A stretch of DNA of 64,000 nt from Marivita hallyeonensis (GCF_900129875.1 NZ_FQXC01000001.1:1-64000); one strand, 5' to 3'. Shown: positions 36,900 to 45,475, numbered from the stretch's first letter. Numbers and translations are program-made. The notes: a model not told the origin generated them from the sequence alone.

Positions 36900-38081
36900 A
36901 TGAGTGTTTTTAGAATGCCTTCTCTTGGCGCTGACATGGAAGCGGGCACGCTGGTTGAATGGAGTGTCAAACCGGGAGACACCGTTAAGCGCGGCGACAT
37001 CGTTGCAGTTGTTGAAACTCAGAAGGGCGCGATCGAAATCGAGACATTCGAAGAAGGCATCGTCGCAGAACTGAAGGCGGAATTGGGACGAGAACTTCCC
37101 GTCGGTGCTCCACTCGCGGTCATTCTGAAGCAGGGTGAAGAGGCCATCTTGGAAGCGGGTAGTGAGAAACCACACGTCGAGCCTCCGGCACCTCCGCAAG
37201 CGGAGAAACCAACACACACCGCTGCGCCGGCACCAGCGCTCGCTTCGGCTCCCTTGGCCTCGCCGGCAGCGCGCGTTCGAGCGCATGAACTGGGTATTGA
37301 TCTAGCGACCCTAGCAGGCAGCGGACCTGGCGGGGTCATCGTGTTGGGGGATGTTGAAGGCACGGTGGCGCCAAGAGAACCGAAGACCAAGAAGCAAAAA
37401 TCCTCAGGTTCGCCTTTTGAAGAAATGCGCAAAGCCATTGCCGCCGCAATGACCCGGTCGAAACAGACAATCCCGCATTTCTACCTGTCCGAAACGATTG
37501 ATGTGGAGGCCGCGATCCGCTTTCTTGAAGCCCGAAACGCGACGCTCTCACCCGACAGGCGCATGCTTCTAGGAGCGCTGTTCGTTCGTGCCACGGCTCT
37601 CGCAGCCGCGAAGGTTCCGGTTATGAATGGTCACTACACGGACGAAGAGGGGTTCAAGCCTTCTAAGATCGTGAATCCTGGAATTGCAGTTGCACTTCGC
37701 GGTGGCGGCTTGGTCGCGCCGGCCTTGATGGACGTAGCCACCATGACGCTTGAAGATACGATGTCCGGAATGCGCGACCTTGTTGCAAGGGCACGCGCTG
37801 GGCGGCTGCGGAGTTCGGAGATGACGATGGGAACCATCACAATCTCAAGCTTGGGGGAAACGGGTGCCGAAGAAATGACGGGTGTCATCTTTCCACCGCA
37901 AGTGGCACTTGTCGGTCTTGGTGCGCCGCATTTGAGACCTTGGGTTGTCGATGGAGAAGTCGTCCCAAGACATGTGGTGACGTTGACGGTGTCTGCTGAT
38001 CACAGGGTCAGTGATGGCCGTCAGGTCGCGCGCTTCATCGCAGCATTTGAAGATGCCGTGCAATCGCCGGAGGGATTATGA
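36900..38081 (+). CDS. Dihydrolipoamide acyltransferase E2
   Basis: This 393-residue E2 has one lipoyl domain (lipoyl lysine K42 in VVETQKGAIEIETFEEG), a Pro/Ala linker, a peripheral-subunit-binding segment (ASPAARVRAHELGIDLATLAGSGPGG) and a catalytic domain with H368 and D372-G373 (ADHRVSDGRQ). QKGAIE in place of the common DKA is seen in acetoin-type E2s. It starts two bases after E1 and overlaps the carrier-protein gene by four. No E3 dihydrolipoamide dehydrogenase is present in the operon. Confidence 0.92.
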   Translation: MSVFRMPSLGADMEAGTLVEWSVKPGDTVKRGDIVAVVETQKGAIEIETFEEGIVAELKAELGRELPVGAPLAVILKQGEEAILEAGSEKPHVEPPAPPQAEKPTHTAAPAPALASAPLASPAARVRAHELGIDLATLAGSGPGGVIVLGDVEGTVAPREPKTKKQKSSGSPFEEMRKAIAAAMTRSKQTIPHFYLSETIDVEAAIRFLEARNATLSPDRRMLLGALFVRATALAAAKVPVMNGHYTDEEGFKPSKIVNPGIAVALRGGGLVAPALMDVATMTLEDTMSGMRDLVARARAGRLRSSEMTMGTITISSLGETGAEEMTGVIFPPQVALVGLGAPHLRPWVVDGEVVPRHVVTLTVSADHRVSDGRQVARFIAAFEDAVQSPEGL

Positions 38082-38320
38082 CAGAAAAAGACTATGGTGC
38101 GATCTTCCTTGAAGAATTGATACGTGTCGCGCCCGATATCGAAGCCGCCGATGTTAGTCCTGAAGATCATATCCAAGACGATCTCGAACTCGATTCCATG
38201 GATGTGCTCAATCTCGTTACCGCGCTGCACGAGCGGCTAGGCATAGACATTCCGGAGAAAGATTATCCAGAAATCTCAACCCCTGCACGCGCTGCAGCGT
38301 ATCTTGAACGCGCCGTATAA
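38078..38320 (+). CDS. Acyl carrier protein
   Basis: This 80-residue acidic carrier protein has phosphopantetheine-attachment serine S40 in the motif LELDSMDVLNLV. It is coupled to the E2 gene by an ATGA overlap, which is unusual for a 2-oxoacid dehydrogenase operon. It may receive the acyl group from E2 or be charged by the ligase at the start of the operon. Confidence 0.9.
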   Translation: MTEKDYGAIFLEELIRVAPDIEAADVSPEDHIQDDLELDSMDVLNLVTALHERLGIDIPEKDYPEISTPARAAAYLERAV

Positions 38321-38390
38321 AGTAGCGGTCTGCAGACCTCAGGAATTGTCCACAACCTATTGATCAGACCCAGTGTAAGCGCTGGTCGCT

Positions 38391-39047
38391 TTAGCTTTGT
38401 GAGAGAAGTGTCAGAGTCTTGCATTGGGCATTTTCAATATGCGCTTTCATGTCCCGTGCCGCCGTCTCCACATCATCCCGCATTAATGCATCGATGACTT
38501 TCTCATGCTCCTCCCATGATGTCGAAGAGGCGACGCCCTGGCGCAGGACGACGCCCATTGATCGTCGGATGTGGTGCCAGTTTGTGCGCATGGATTCCAA
38601 GATGGTGGAATTGCCAGACCATCGGTAAATCATCGTGTGAAATTCGAAATCGACCTCGATCTGAGTTCGTGCATCCCGTGATTTCACCGCGTCCCAGCCG
38701 CGCTTCAGCATGGCCTGCGCCTGCTGTGCGGCGTCCGGGGGTTTGCGTTCATGGGCAAGGCGGACCGCGAATGGCTCAACTGCGCTTCGGAATTCGTAGA
38801 TCGACAGGAAATGATCGACGCTGATCTGTGAGACGACCACACCGCGGCGTCCGGTATCTTCGACGAATCCGTTCGCCTTGAGAACCGATATCGCGCTGTT
38901 GACCGGCTGGCGCGACACCTTGAGTCGTGCCGCGATATCATCCTGGTTCAATCGCTCGCCCGGTTCGAATTCTCCTGAACATATCGCATTCAGCAGAATG
39001 TCATGGGTTTGTTCCGTCAGCGATTTTGGCTGCTCGATTGCGTCCAT
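38391..39047 (-). CDS. GntR family transcriptional regulator (FCD/FadR subfamily)
   Basis: This 218-residue regulator has an N-terminal winged helix (LTEQTHDILLNAICSGEFEPGERLNQDDIAARLKVSRQPVNSAI) and an FCD effector domain (FRSAVEPFAVRLA ... FEFHTMIYRWSGN). GGAGG six bases upstream fixes the ATG at 39047. It lies convergent to the ACP operon and divergent from the RHH/glyoxalase/GMC genes. A 16-base palindrome lies in the divergent promoter. Confidence 0.9.
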   Translation of the reverse strand: MDAIEQPKSLTEQTHDILLNAICSGEFEPGERLNQDDIAARLKVSRQPVNSAISVLKANGFVEDTGRRGVVVSQISVDHFLSIYEFRSAVEPFAVRLAHERKPPDAAQQAQAMLKRGWDAVKSRDARTQIEVDFEFHTMIYRWSGNSTILESMRTNWHHIRRSMGVVLRQGVASSTSWEEHEKVIDALMRDDVETAARDMKAHIENAQCKTLTLLSQS

Positions 39048-39110
39048 CAACGGCCTCCCTGATCGCAACTCTGATCATCATTTTCTCGTTGGTTCTAGAC
39101 TCAATGTCAC

Positions 39111-39126
39111 ATTTCGTATACGAAAT
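39111..39126. promoter_or_regulatory. GntR-type operator palindrome
   Basis: ATTTCGTATACGAAAT is a perfect 16-base palindrome centred on GTATAC, the core typical of FadR-subfamily GntR operators. It lies between the divergent gntR and RHH genes, so autoregulation and control of the rightward genes are likely. Confidence 0.75.
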
Positions 39127-39161
39127 TCGACAGTCTCACATCAGACGAATGGGAGGTACCG

Positions 39162-39455
39162 ATGTGTGAAGTTTTCGCGGGACAGGATCCCGAACGATAC
39201 ACCTGCACGACGCGGCGCCTTCGTCTGAATGGCCAAAGCACGTCGATTCGACTCGAGAACGCGTTCTGGCGAACACTCGACGACATTGCTGCGCGCGATG
39301 GGGTGACAACACCGATTTTCATCTCGACACTGCACTCCGAAGTGCTGGAGCGCCGTGGCGAGCCGTCCAATTTTACGTCCCTCCTGCGCTGTGCGTGCCT
39401 GAAATTCATGGAACTTTCTGACACCCGTCACGCCTCGGCAATCGCGGCCGAGTAA
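39162..39455 (+). CDS. Ribbon-helix-helix domain protein
   Basis: This 97-residue protein contains an RHH-type segment: STSIRLENAFWRTLDDIAARDGVTTPIFISTLHSEVLER, then FTSLLRCACLKFM. Such proteins are small DNA-binding regulators in alphaproteobacteria. GGGAGGTACCG precedes the ATG. It is the first gene downstream of the GntR palindrome. Confidence 0.82.
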   Translation: MCEVFAGQDPERYTCTTRRLRLNGQSTSIRLENAFWRTLDDIAARDGVTTPIFISTLHSEVLERRGEPSNFTSLLRCACLKFMELSDTRHASAIAAE

Positions 39456-39483
39456 GGCGAAAGATATCCGCGAAAAAACTGCG

Positions 39484-39507
39484 CGGGTAGTAAAGGCATA
39501 CTACCCG
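39484..39507 (+). terminator. Probable intrinsic terminator after the RHH gene
   Basis: CGGGTAGT and ACTACCCG pair across an eight-base loop, followed five bases later by TTTT. It would separate the RHH gene from the glyoxalase gene. Confidence 0.5.
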
Positions 39508-39564
39508 GTCGCTTTTGACCCTCGCTACCCTGCCATCAACGACACTTGATTGCAGGAGCGCACT

Positions 39565-39960
39565 TTGGCCAAGCAAATCCATTCGATGATCCGGGTTCTT
39601 GATGAGGACCGGTCGGTTCAGTTCTACGACACGGCGTTCGGCCTGAAAGTTGCGGACCGGCTCGATTTTCCGGATTTCACACTGATCTATCTCAGCAATC
39701 CGGAAACCGAGTTCGAGCTTGAACTGACCGTGAACAAAGGCCAGTCGGAGCCATACGATCTGGGCAACGGATATGGCCATCTTGCCGTTTCGGTTGCCGA
39801 TCTCGATGCAGAACATGCGCGCTTCGAAGCCGCAGGCTTGTCTCCAAGAAAACTCGTGGAATTCGCACCCGCAGGTGACGTCATCGCGCGGTTTTTCTTC
39901 GTGGCCGACCCTGACGGGTACCAGATCGAGGTGCTCGAGCGCGGTGGCCGTTTCAAATGA
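39565..39960 (+). CDS. Glyoxalase I family protein (lactoylglutathione lyase-like)
   Basis: This 131-residue vicinal-oxygen-chelate protein has two beta-alpha-beta-beta-beta halves. Metal ligands are in place: His in QIHSMIRV, Glu in FELELTV, His in GYGHLAVSV and Glu in GYQIEVLER, as in GloA. Start TTG 39565 is chosen because CAGGAG lies seven bases upstream. It probably detoxifies methylglyoxal with glutathione. It lies upstream of a GMC oxidoreductase and an aldolase, which may generate reactive aldehydes. Confidence 0.85.
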   Translation: MAKQIHSMIRVLDEDRSVQFYDTAFGLKVADRLDFPDFTLIYLSNPETEFELELTVNKGQSEPYDLGNGYGHLAVSVADLDAEHARFEAAGLSPRKLVEFAPAGDVIARFFFVADPDGYQIEVLERGGRFK

Positions 39961-39980
39961 CATCACAGGGAGGAACAGCG

Positions 39981-40505
39981 ATGTCCGATACAGCAAATCC
40001 CAAAGGGATGACGCGACGCCAGTTGTTGTCGCGCGCAACCGCCGCGGGCGCATCATTTGTCGTTGGCGCAGGCTTCTTGGCAGCGCCGAACGGAGCCTGG
40101 GCAATGGAAACCGCGGCGCTACAGCCGGAAACCATGGCGACGCTCGTGCAGATGGCACGCGATATCTATCCGCACGATCAGGTGGCCGACGAGTACTATG
40201 TGCTTGCAGTGAAGGGCTACGACACCGCCGACGCGGCAGACGCTATCGAGGCGGGGATCGCAGCGTTGGACGCTGCGGCGCAGGGCAAAGGCTTTGATAG
40301 CTACCTCGCCATCGGATGGGAGCGCGATCGCGTCGATATCCTGCGCGGCATGGAGGATAGCGCTTTCTTCCAGCAGATCCGCGGCGGTCTGGTGACGGGC
40401 CTTTACAACCAGAAAGCGGTCTGGCCGATCTTTGGCTACGAGGGCGAGAGCTTTAGCCAGGGCGGCTATATCGACCGCGGTTTCAACGACATCAACTGGC
40501 TTTGA
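39981..40505 (+). CDS. Tat-exported small subunit, gluconate 2-dehydrogenase subunit 3-like
   Basis: This 174-residue protein has a twin-arginine signal (KGMTRRQLLSRATAAGASFVVGAGFLA) and resembles the gamma subunit of membrane gluconate/sorbitol dehydrogenases, which exports the flavoprotein by piggy-back. GGGAGGAACAG fixes the start. The GMC flavoprotein follows directly. The typical third subunit, a multihaem cytochrome c, is absent. Confidence 0.82.
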   Translation: MSDTANPKGMTRRQLLSRATAAGASFVVGAGFLAAPNGAWAMETAALQPETMATLVQMARDIYPHDQVADEYYVLAVKGYDTADAADAIEAGIAALDAAAQGKGFDSYLAIGWERDRVDILRGMEDSAFFQQIRGGLVTGLYNQKAVWPIFGYEGESFSQGGYIDRGFNDINWL

Positions 40506-40526
40506 GCCATAAGGGAGGACAGACTT

Positions 40527-42098
40527 ATGGCAGCTCCATTTGATCTGAACGACGACAACGTGGTCGTCATCATCGGCACCGGTGCGGGCGGCGGTGTGCT
40601 GGCCAATGAGTTGGCCCAGAAAGGCGTAAGCGTCGTCGCGCTGGAAGCGGGCGGTCGCCATCTGCCCGAGGATTTCATCAACGACGAGTGGGAAAGCTTT
40701 GGTCAGCTTGCCTGGCTCGACCCGCGCACGACGTCGGGCGACTGGCGCGTGGCGAAGGACTTTTCCGGTCTTCCCGCATGGATCGTGAAATCCGTTGGCG
40801 GCACGACACAGCATTGGGCGGGCGCGTCTCTGCGGTTCCAAGAGCATGAGTGGAAAGCCGCGACCACCTACGGCAACGTGCAGGGCGCGTCTTTACTCGA
40901 CTGGCCGATCGACGCCGAAGAGATGGCACCGTGGTACACCAAGGCGGAAGACAAGCTGGGCGTGACCCGTACCGGCAATCGTCCCGGCCTTCCCGGTAGC
41001 AACAACTACCTCGTGTTCGAGAAAGGCGCCAAGGCGCTGGGCTATGACGAAGTTCACACCGGCCGCATGGCGATCCAGACGCGTGACGACGGCGACCGCA
41101 TCCCCTGCCAGCAGACCGGCTTCTGCTTCCAGGGCTGCAAGTGGGGCGCGAAGTGGTCGGCGGGCTATGTCGACATCCCCGAAGGTGAAGCAACCGGCAA
41201 TCTTGAAGTGCGGCCACAAAGCCACGTGGCGCGCATCCTGCATAACGATGCGGGGAAGGTCACAGGGGTCGAGTATTACGACGCGGATGGCACTCTGCAG
41301 ATGCAGAAAGCGCGGATTGTCTGCGTTGCGGGCAACTCCTTCGAAAGCCCCCGTCTGCTTTTGAACTCGGCCTCGGCGATGTTCCCGGATGGTCTCGCCA
41401 ACAGCTCGGGTCAGGTCGGGCGCAACTACATGCGGCACATGACCGGGTCCGTCTACGGTGTGTTCGACAAACCGGTGAAGATGTGGCGCGGCACGACGAT
41501 GGCCGGCATCATTCAGGATGAAGCCAAGCATGATCCGTCGCGTGGCTTTGTCGGCGGCTACGAGTTAGAAACCCTGTCGCTGGGTCTGCCCTTTATGGCG
41601 GCTTTCCTTGATCCGGGTGGCTGGGGCCGCGAGTTCACCTCGGCGCTTGACCAGTACGAGAACATGGCTGGGATGTGGATTGTCGGCGAAGACATGCCAC
41701 AGGAAACCAACCGCGTGACGCTGAACCATGACGTGAAGGATCAGTTCGGTCTGCCGGTGGCAAACGTACATTTCGACGACCATCCGAACGACATCGCGAT
41801 GCGCAACCATGCCTACAAGCAGGGTCAGGCGATCTACGAGGCGGTGGGCGCAACCCGCACGTTCCCGACCCCGCCTTATCCGTCGACGCATAACCTTGGC
41901 ACCAACCGGATGTCAGCAAATGCACGCGACGGGGTGGTCAACAAGTGGGGCCAGACGCATGACATTGCGAACCTGTTCATCTCGGACGGATCGCAATTCA
42001 CCACAGGTGCTGCGGAAAACCCGACGCTCACCATCGTGGCGCTGGCCATCCGTCAGGCGGATCACATCGCCCGCGAAATGAGCGCGCAGAACATCTGA
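40527..42098 (+). CDS. GMC family FAD-dependent oxidoreductase
   Basis: This 523-residue flavoprotein has the FAD fold VVVIIGTGAGGGVLANELAQKG, KSVGGTTQHWAGASLRF, and the C-terminal GMC segment STHNLGTNRMSA ... LFISDGSQFTTGAAENPTLTIVAL. The Cys-rich stretch IPCQQTGFCFQGCKWG may bind a 3Fe-4S cluster, as in sorbitol/glucose dehydrogenases. It has no signal of its own, consistent with co-export with the preceding Tat subunit. Probably oxidises a sugar or sugar acid in the periplasm. Confidence 0.88.
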   Translation: MAAPFDLNDDNVVVIIGTGAGGGVLANELAQKGVSVVALEAGGRHLPEDFINDEWESFGQLAWLDPRTTSGDWRVAKDFSGLPAWIVKSVGGTTQHWAGASLRFQEHEWKAATTYGNVQGASLLDWPIDAEEMAPWYTKAEDKLGVTRTGNRPGLPGSNNYLVFEKGAKALGYDEVHTGRMAIQTRDDGDRIPCQQTGFCFQGCKWGAKWSAGYVDIPEGEATGNLEVRPQSHVARILHNDAGKVTGVEYYDADGTLQMQKARIVCVAGNSFESPRLLLNSASAMFPDGLANSSGQVGRNYMRHMTGSVYGVFDKPVKMWRGTTMAGIIQDEAKHDPSRGFVGGYELETLSLGLPFMAAFLDPGGWGREFTSALDQYENMAGMWIVGEDMPQETNRVTLNHDVKDQFGLPVANVHFDDHPNDIAMRNHAYKQGQAIYEAVGATRTFPTPPYPSTHNLGTNRMSANARDGVVNKWGQTHDIANLFISDGSQFTTGAAENPTLTIVALAIRQADHIAREMSAQNI

Positions 42099-42106
42099 AC
42101 CTCACG

Positions 42107-42130
42107 CGCCCCCGGCATCCACCGGGGGCG
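42107..42130. terminator. GC-rich hairpin after the GMC gene
   Basis: CGCCCCCGG and CCGGGGGCG form a perfect nine-pair stem with a six-base loop, just after the GMC stop. No T-run follows, so it may be a weak terminator or a transcript stabiliser. Confidence 0.5.
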
Positions 42131-42204
42131 TGCGGCACGTGACGCCGGGCGCATTTCGCGATATGGCGTATCTCATATACAGCTTTAAGGGGGCGATCAG
42201 AGCG

Positions 42205-43017
42205 ATGCTTGATCTTGGTAACCGCGTTTCGATTTACCAGCCTGAACAGGAAGGGCTGATCTTTCCTGAAATTCCGGAATTCGCGTCTTTGGCCGAAGAA
42301 CGTCAGTATCGCAAAGAGCGCCTCGTCGCGGCCTGCCGCGCCTTCGCGCTTCAAGGGTTTGACTACGGCTTTGCCGGACACCTGACCGTGCGCGATCCGG
42401 AACGCCCAGAGCTCTACTGGACCAACCCGATGTGCGTGCATTTCGACAAGGTGAAGATGTCGAACCTGATCCTCGTCGATCATGAAGGCACCGTGATCGA
42501 AGGCGACTATGCCGTGAACCGCGCGGGTTTCGTGCTGCACGCCAACGTCCACGAAGAACATCCCGACATCATCGCCATGTGCCACGCGCACACCACCTAT
42601 GGCACCGCATGGTGCGCAACGGGCCGACCGATCGACCCCATCACGCAGGACGCCTGCGCCTTCTTCGAAGATCACGTGGTCATAGGTGAACAGGGCGGGC
42701 AAGTCGCGGTTGAAAACCACGCAGGGTCGGACGTCGCAAAGGCATTCAAAGGCGTCAAAGCCGCGCTGCATCAGAACCACGGCTTGCTCACCGCCTCACG
42801 CCACTCCATCGACAGCGCCGCATTCTGGTTCATCGCCCTCGAACGATGCTGCCAGCAACAACTGGCAATCGCGGCCAGCGGGATCGACCCGATCCGCATC
42901 CCCGATGACCGCGCCCGCTACAGCCGTGAACACGTCGGCAGCGATTACATCGGGTGGCTTCACTTCCAGACGATCTGGAATCAGTTGACCGAAGATCAGC
43001 CCGATATGTTCGACTAA
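42205..43017 (+). CDS. Class II aldolase/adducin family protein
   Basis: This 270-residue class II aldolase-fold protein has the zinc ligands in MCHAHTTYGTAW and a third His in ALHQNHGLL. The FCGHLTVRDP-like motif here reads FAGHLTVRDPERPELYW. The ATG at 42205 is preferred; two earlier in-frame ATGs overlap the hairpin region. It could cleave a sugar-phosphate or decarboxylate a 2-oxo acid. Position after the GMC oxidoreductase suggests sugar-derived substrates. Confidence 0.82.
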   Translation: MLDLGNRVSIYQPEQEGLIFPEIPEFASLAEERQYRKERLVAACRAFALQGFDYGFAGHLTVRDPERPELYWTNPMCVHFDKVKMSNLILVDHEGTVIEGDYAVNRAGFVLHANVHEEHPDIIAMCHAHTTYGTAWCATGRPIDPITQDACAFFEDHVVIGEQGGQVAVENHAGSDVAKAFKGVKAALHQNHGLLTASRHSIDSAAFWFIALERCCQQQLAIAASGIDPIRIPDDRARYSREHVGSDYIGWLHFQTIWNQLTEDQPDMFD

Positions 43018-43073
43018 TCGCATTGGCCAAACGGCTTGAAGGCGGGGTCAGTGTTGGGAAAAGGCGCACGCCA

Positions 43074-43493
43074 CTAAGGCGTATGAGAGTGCTTCCTGTG
43101 CAAGAAGGTGCGCAGGTCCAAAACGTCCTTGGAGTCGAGTGAAACGTAAACGAAGCTCATATTGGTACGCTCTGTCACCATTTCACCAGGATAGGGCAGG
43201 TAGCTCAATTCACGCGATCCGAATGAAGGCGAGGCGGTTCCGACCTGCCATTCTGTGGTAAGGCTTACATCGACGAGCTTCAGTGTCGGTCCGCCGCAGG
43301 GAGAGTCGAGTTCTAGGGGAACTCCGGCCAAGCGGAGGTAAGACATTTTGTCGGCGGCTTGGATAAAGCCATCGATGAACTGGGTCGCGAGGACCTGAAG
43401 CTCGGCTGCCTCATCCTCGGATGGCAGATGGCTGTGCAGATGGTCGTGGCTGTGATTGTGGCCGATATGGCCGTTCACGATGTCATGTGGCAT
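43074..43493 (-). CDS. His-rich small protein in the guanidine operon
   Basis: This 139-residue protein starts with a histidine-rich metal-binding-like segment (MPHDIVNGHIGHNHSHDHL, eight His in the first 22 residues). The rest is an unrecognised soluble domain (FIDGFIQAADKMSYLRLAG ... TNMSFVYVSLDSKDV). Its start lies inside the end of the hydrolase gene (11-base overlap), so it is translationally coupled. His-rich tails of this kind are common in nickel chaperones. The known guanidine hydrolase GdmH is nickel-dependent and needs HypA/HypB-like helpers, which are absent here. I infer a metal-supply role. Confidence 0.75.
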   Translation of the reverse strand: MPHDIVNGHIGHNHSHDHLHSHLPSEDEAAELQVLATQFIDGFIQAADKMSYLRLAGVPLELDSPCGGPTLKLVDVSLTTEWQVGTASPSFGSRELSYLPYPGEMVTERTNMSFVYVSLDSKDVLDLRTFLHRKHSHTP

Positions 43494-44727
43494 TGGACCA
43501 GCGCTTTCCTTGGAATTCTCCGTGCGGGATGGTGACGGGCTTGTCGATATGAGCCTTGTGCTTGCCAAGGTTGCCGGACGCGACGAGGCTTCCCAGCACA
43601 TCGACGATCACACGAGTACCCATCAGGGCGGTGATGTCGGATGTGTCGTAGGGCGGTGAAACCTCGACCAATTCCATGCCGCAGATGCCTTCTGCCGCGA
43701 CCTTGGACGCCAGCGCCAGGGCCTCGCGCGGCAGGAACCCACCCGGTTCGGGCCAGCCGGTCCCGGGCACGAACCCGCAGTCGATACTGTCGATGTCGAA
43801 GGACATGTAGACCATGTCCACCCCGTCCCACGCCATCTCAAGCGCCATCTCGGCGGTCTTGTCGATGCCCATCTTTTCCATGTCGGACATGGTGATGATG
43901 TTGGTCTCGCGTTCGCGCGCGACCTTCACCGCCTCGCGCGGAACCTGCCAGCCGCCGATACCGACCTGCACGAGGTTCTTAGCGGGTACATTGGGCAGGT
44001 TGGTCGAATGGAACCACGGAGTTGTGTGCATGCGCTCGTCCAGATCTTTTTCCTGAATGTCCGCGTGCCGGTCGAAATGCACGATACCGATTTTCTTTGA
44101 CGTGCATTCCGCAATCCCACGCACACAGGGAAACCCAATGGAATGGTCCCCCCCGATCATGATCGGCAGCGACCCGGACGAAAACACGTGGCTGACCGCG
44201 CGGCTGATCTGATCGAAGCTCTTTTCAAGATTGGCCGGGATCGTGAACACGTCGCCCGCATCGCAGAGCGTCATCTGTTCGCGAAGGTCGACACCCATCT
44301 CGTAATTGTACGGCGTATAAAGCGCGCTGATCTTGCGCAGGCCCTGAGGGCCGAAGCGGGTACCGGGGCGGTAGGTTGTGCCGCCGTCAAACGGGATCCC
44401 AAGAACGGTGGCGTCATAGTCTTTCACCTCTGTCACGTCTTCTGCGTAAGGGGCTTTGAGGAAGGTGTTGATCCCGGCGTAATGCGGCAGTTCCCCGCGC
44501 GCGAAAGTGGGGATCGACTTGTCCTCGATGCTGTCAGCCCCGGTCAGACCCATGCGCAGCGCCCAGCGACGTTCTTCGTCCCAGCGGCCTTCGGGCAGGT
44601 CAGCTTCGGCCTTCATCGACCGCCAGCCTTGCAGCTTGGTCAGGTCAGGATGGTGGAACCGGCGCGCATCATGTCGCTGATCGGCGGGGTGATGGGACCG
44701 CGTTCGGTCAGGCGGGGCGAAGTACAT
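43483..44727 (-). CDS. Arginase-fold ureohydrolase, probably guanidine hydrolase
   Basis: This 414-residue ureohydrolase keeps all six metal ligands of the arginase fold: H195 (GGDHS), D219, H221, D223 (HFDRHAD), D311 and D313 (SFDIDSID). The loop after the last ligands reads DCGFVPGTGWPEPGGFLPREAL rather than the DPxxAPGTGTPxxGG of agmatinases. GGAGGACACCC fixes ATG 44727. A guanidine-I riboswitch and a dedicated importer head its operon, so guanidine is the likeliest substrate, yielding urea and ammonia like the Ni-dependent GdmH of Synechocystis. Automated annotation would probably say agmatinase. Confidence 0.83.
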   Translation of the reverse strand: MYFAPPDRTRSHHPADQRHDARRFHHPDLTKLQGWRSMKAEADLPEGRWDEERRWALRMGLTGADSIEDKSIPTFARGELPHYAGINTFLKAPYAEDVTEVKDYDATVLGIPFDGGTTYRPGTRFGPQGLRKISALYTPYNYEMGVDLREQMTLCDAGDVFTIPANLEKSFDQISRAVSHVFSSGSLPIMIGGDHSIGFPCVRGIAECTSKKIGIVHFDRHADIQEKDLDERMHTTPWFHSTNLPNVPAKNLVQVGIGGWQVPREAVKVARERETNIITMSDMEKMGIDKTAEMALEMAWDGVDMVYMSFDIDSIDCGFVPGTGWPEPGGFLPREALALASKVAAEGICGMELVEVSPPYDTSDITALMGTRVIVDVLGSLVASGNLGKHKAHIDKPVTIPHGEFQGKRWSNAT

Positions 44728-45475
44728 GGGTGTCCTCCTCAATACGTTGGAACGGGATGCCGCCATCGCGGGCGTCAAAATCGTAGGTGATGGTCGCGCC
44801 ATAGGCATTCGGATCGGTGGGATCCCAGCGCGGTTTATCGAAGACGAGAACGCGGTCGCCCAGCTTGAACCCCTCTTCGAGGTCATGCGTGACCATGAAC
44901 ACAGTCATGCGTGTCTCGGCGCGCAACTCGGTCAGGAAGTCGTGCATCGAAAGTCGCGTGCCCGGATCAAGCGCGCCAAACGGTTCGTCCAAGAGCAGGA
45001 TGCGCGGTTTCGCGGCCAGTGCCTGACCGATGGCAAGGCGTTGTTGCATCCCGCCGGAAAGCGTTGCCGGGTATTGGTCGGCCACATGGTCGAGGCCGAT
45101 GCGGGCAAGGGTGTCGTCGGCTCGGTCACGCGCGGCTTTCTTGTGCGCCCCCGAGAAAACGCCCCACGTGGTGCGGAAGCTTTCACCGGCAACGATGTTC
45201 TCGCGGACGGTCATGTGGGGAAAAACAGAGTATTTCTGGAACACCACGCCCCGGTCGAGGCCCGGCTCCACTGCAGGCGGCGCACCGGCGATGCGGATCT
45301 CGCCGCGGGTTGGACGTTCTTGCGCAAGAAGCAGCCGCAGAAAGGTGGATTTGCCACAGCCGGACGCGCCGACGATCGAGATAAATTCACCCTCGTCGAC
45401 GGTCACGTTAACCCGTTCGAGGATCGGGCGTGCGCCGTAAGACTGGAAGATGTTTTCGGCAGTGACAAAGCTCAC
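44708..45475 (-). CDS. Guanidine-operon ABC transporter ATP-binding protein
   Basis: This 255-residue NitT/TauT-type ATPase has Walker A GASGCGKST, signature LSGGMQQRLAIGQAL and Walker B ILLLDEPFGALDP. The start is GTG 45475, overlapping the permease stop as GTGA, with GGAGG seven bases upstream; an ATG at 45493 is possible but lies before that ribosome binding site. It overlaps the hydrolase start by 20 bases. Confidence 0.92.
   Translation of the reverse strand: MSFVTAENIFQSYGARPILERVNVTVDEGEFISIVGASGCGKSTFLRLLLAQERPTRGEIRIAGAPPAVEPGLDRGVVFQKYSVFPHMTVRENIVAGESFRTTWGVFSGAHKKAARDRADDTLARIGLDHVADQYPATLSGGMQQRLAIGQALAAKPRILLLDEPFGALDPGTRLSMHDFLTELRAETRMTVFMVTHDLEEGFKLGDRVLVFDKPRWDPTDPNAYGATITYDFDARDGGIPFQRIEEDTHVLRPA

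Noticed and set aside
43483-44727. Annotation of the arginase-fold enzyme as agmatinase in polyamine synthesis
   Set aside because: The guanidine-I riboswitch, the guanidine-type importer and the changed active-site loop argue for guanidine; no polyamine genes are near.
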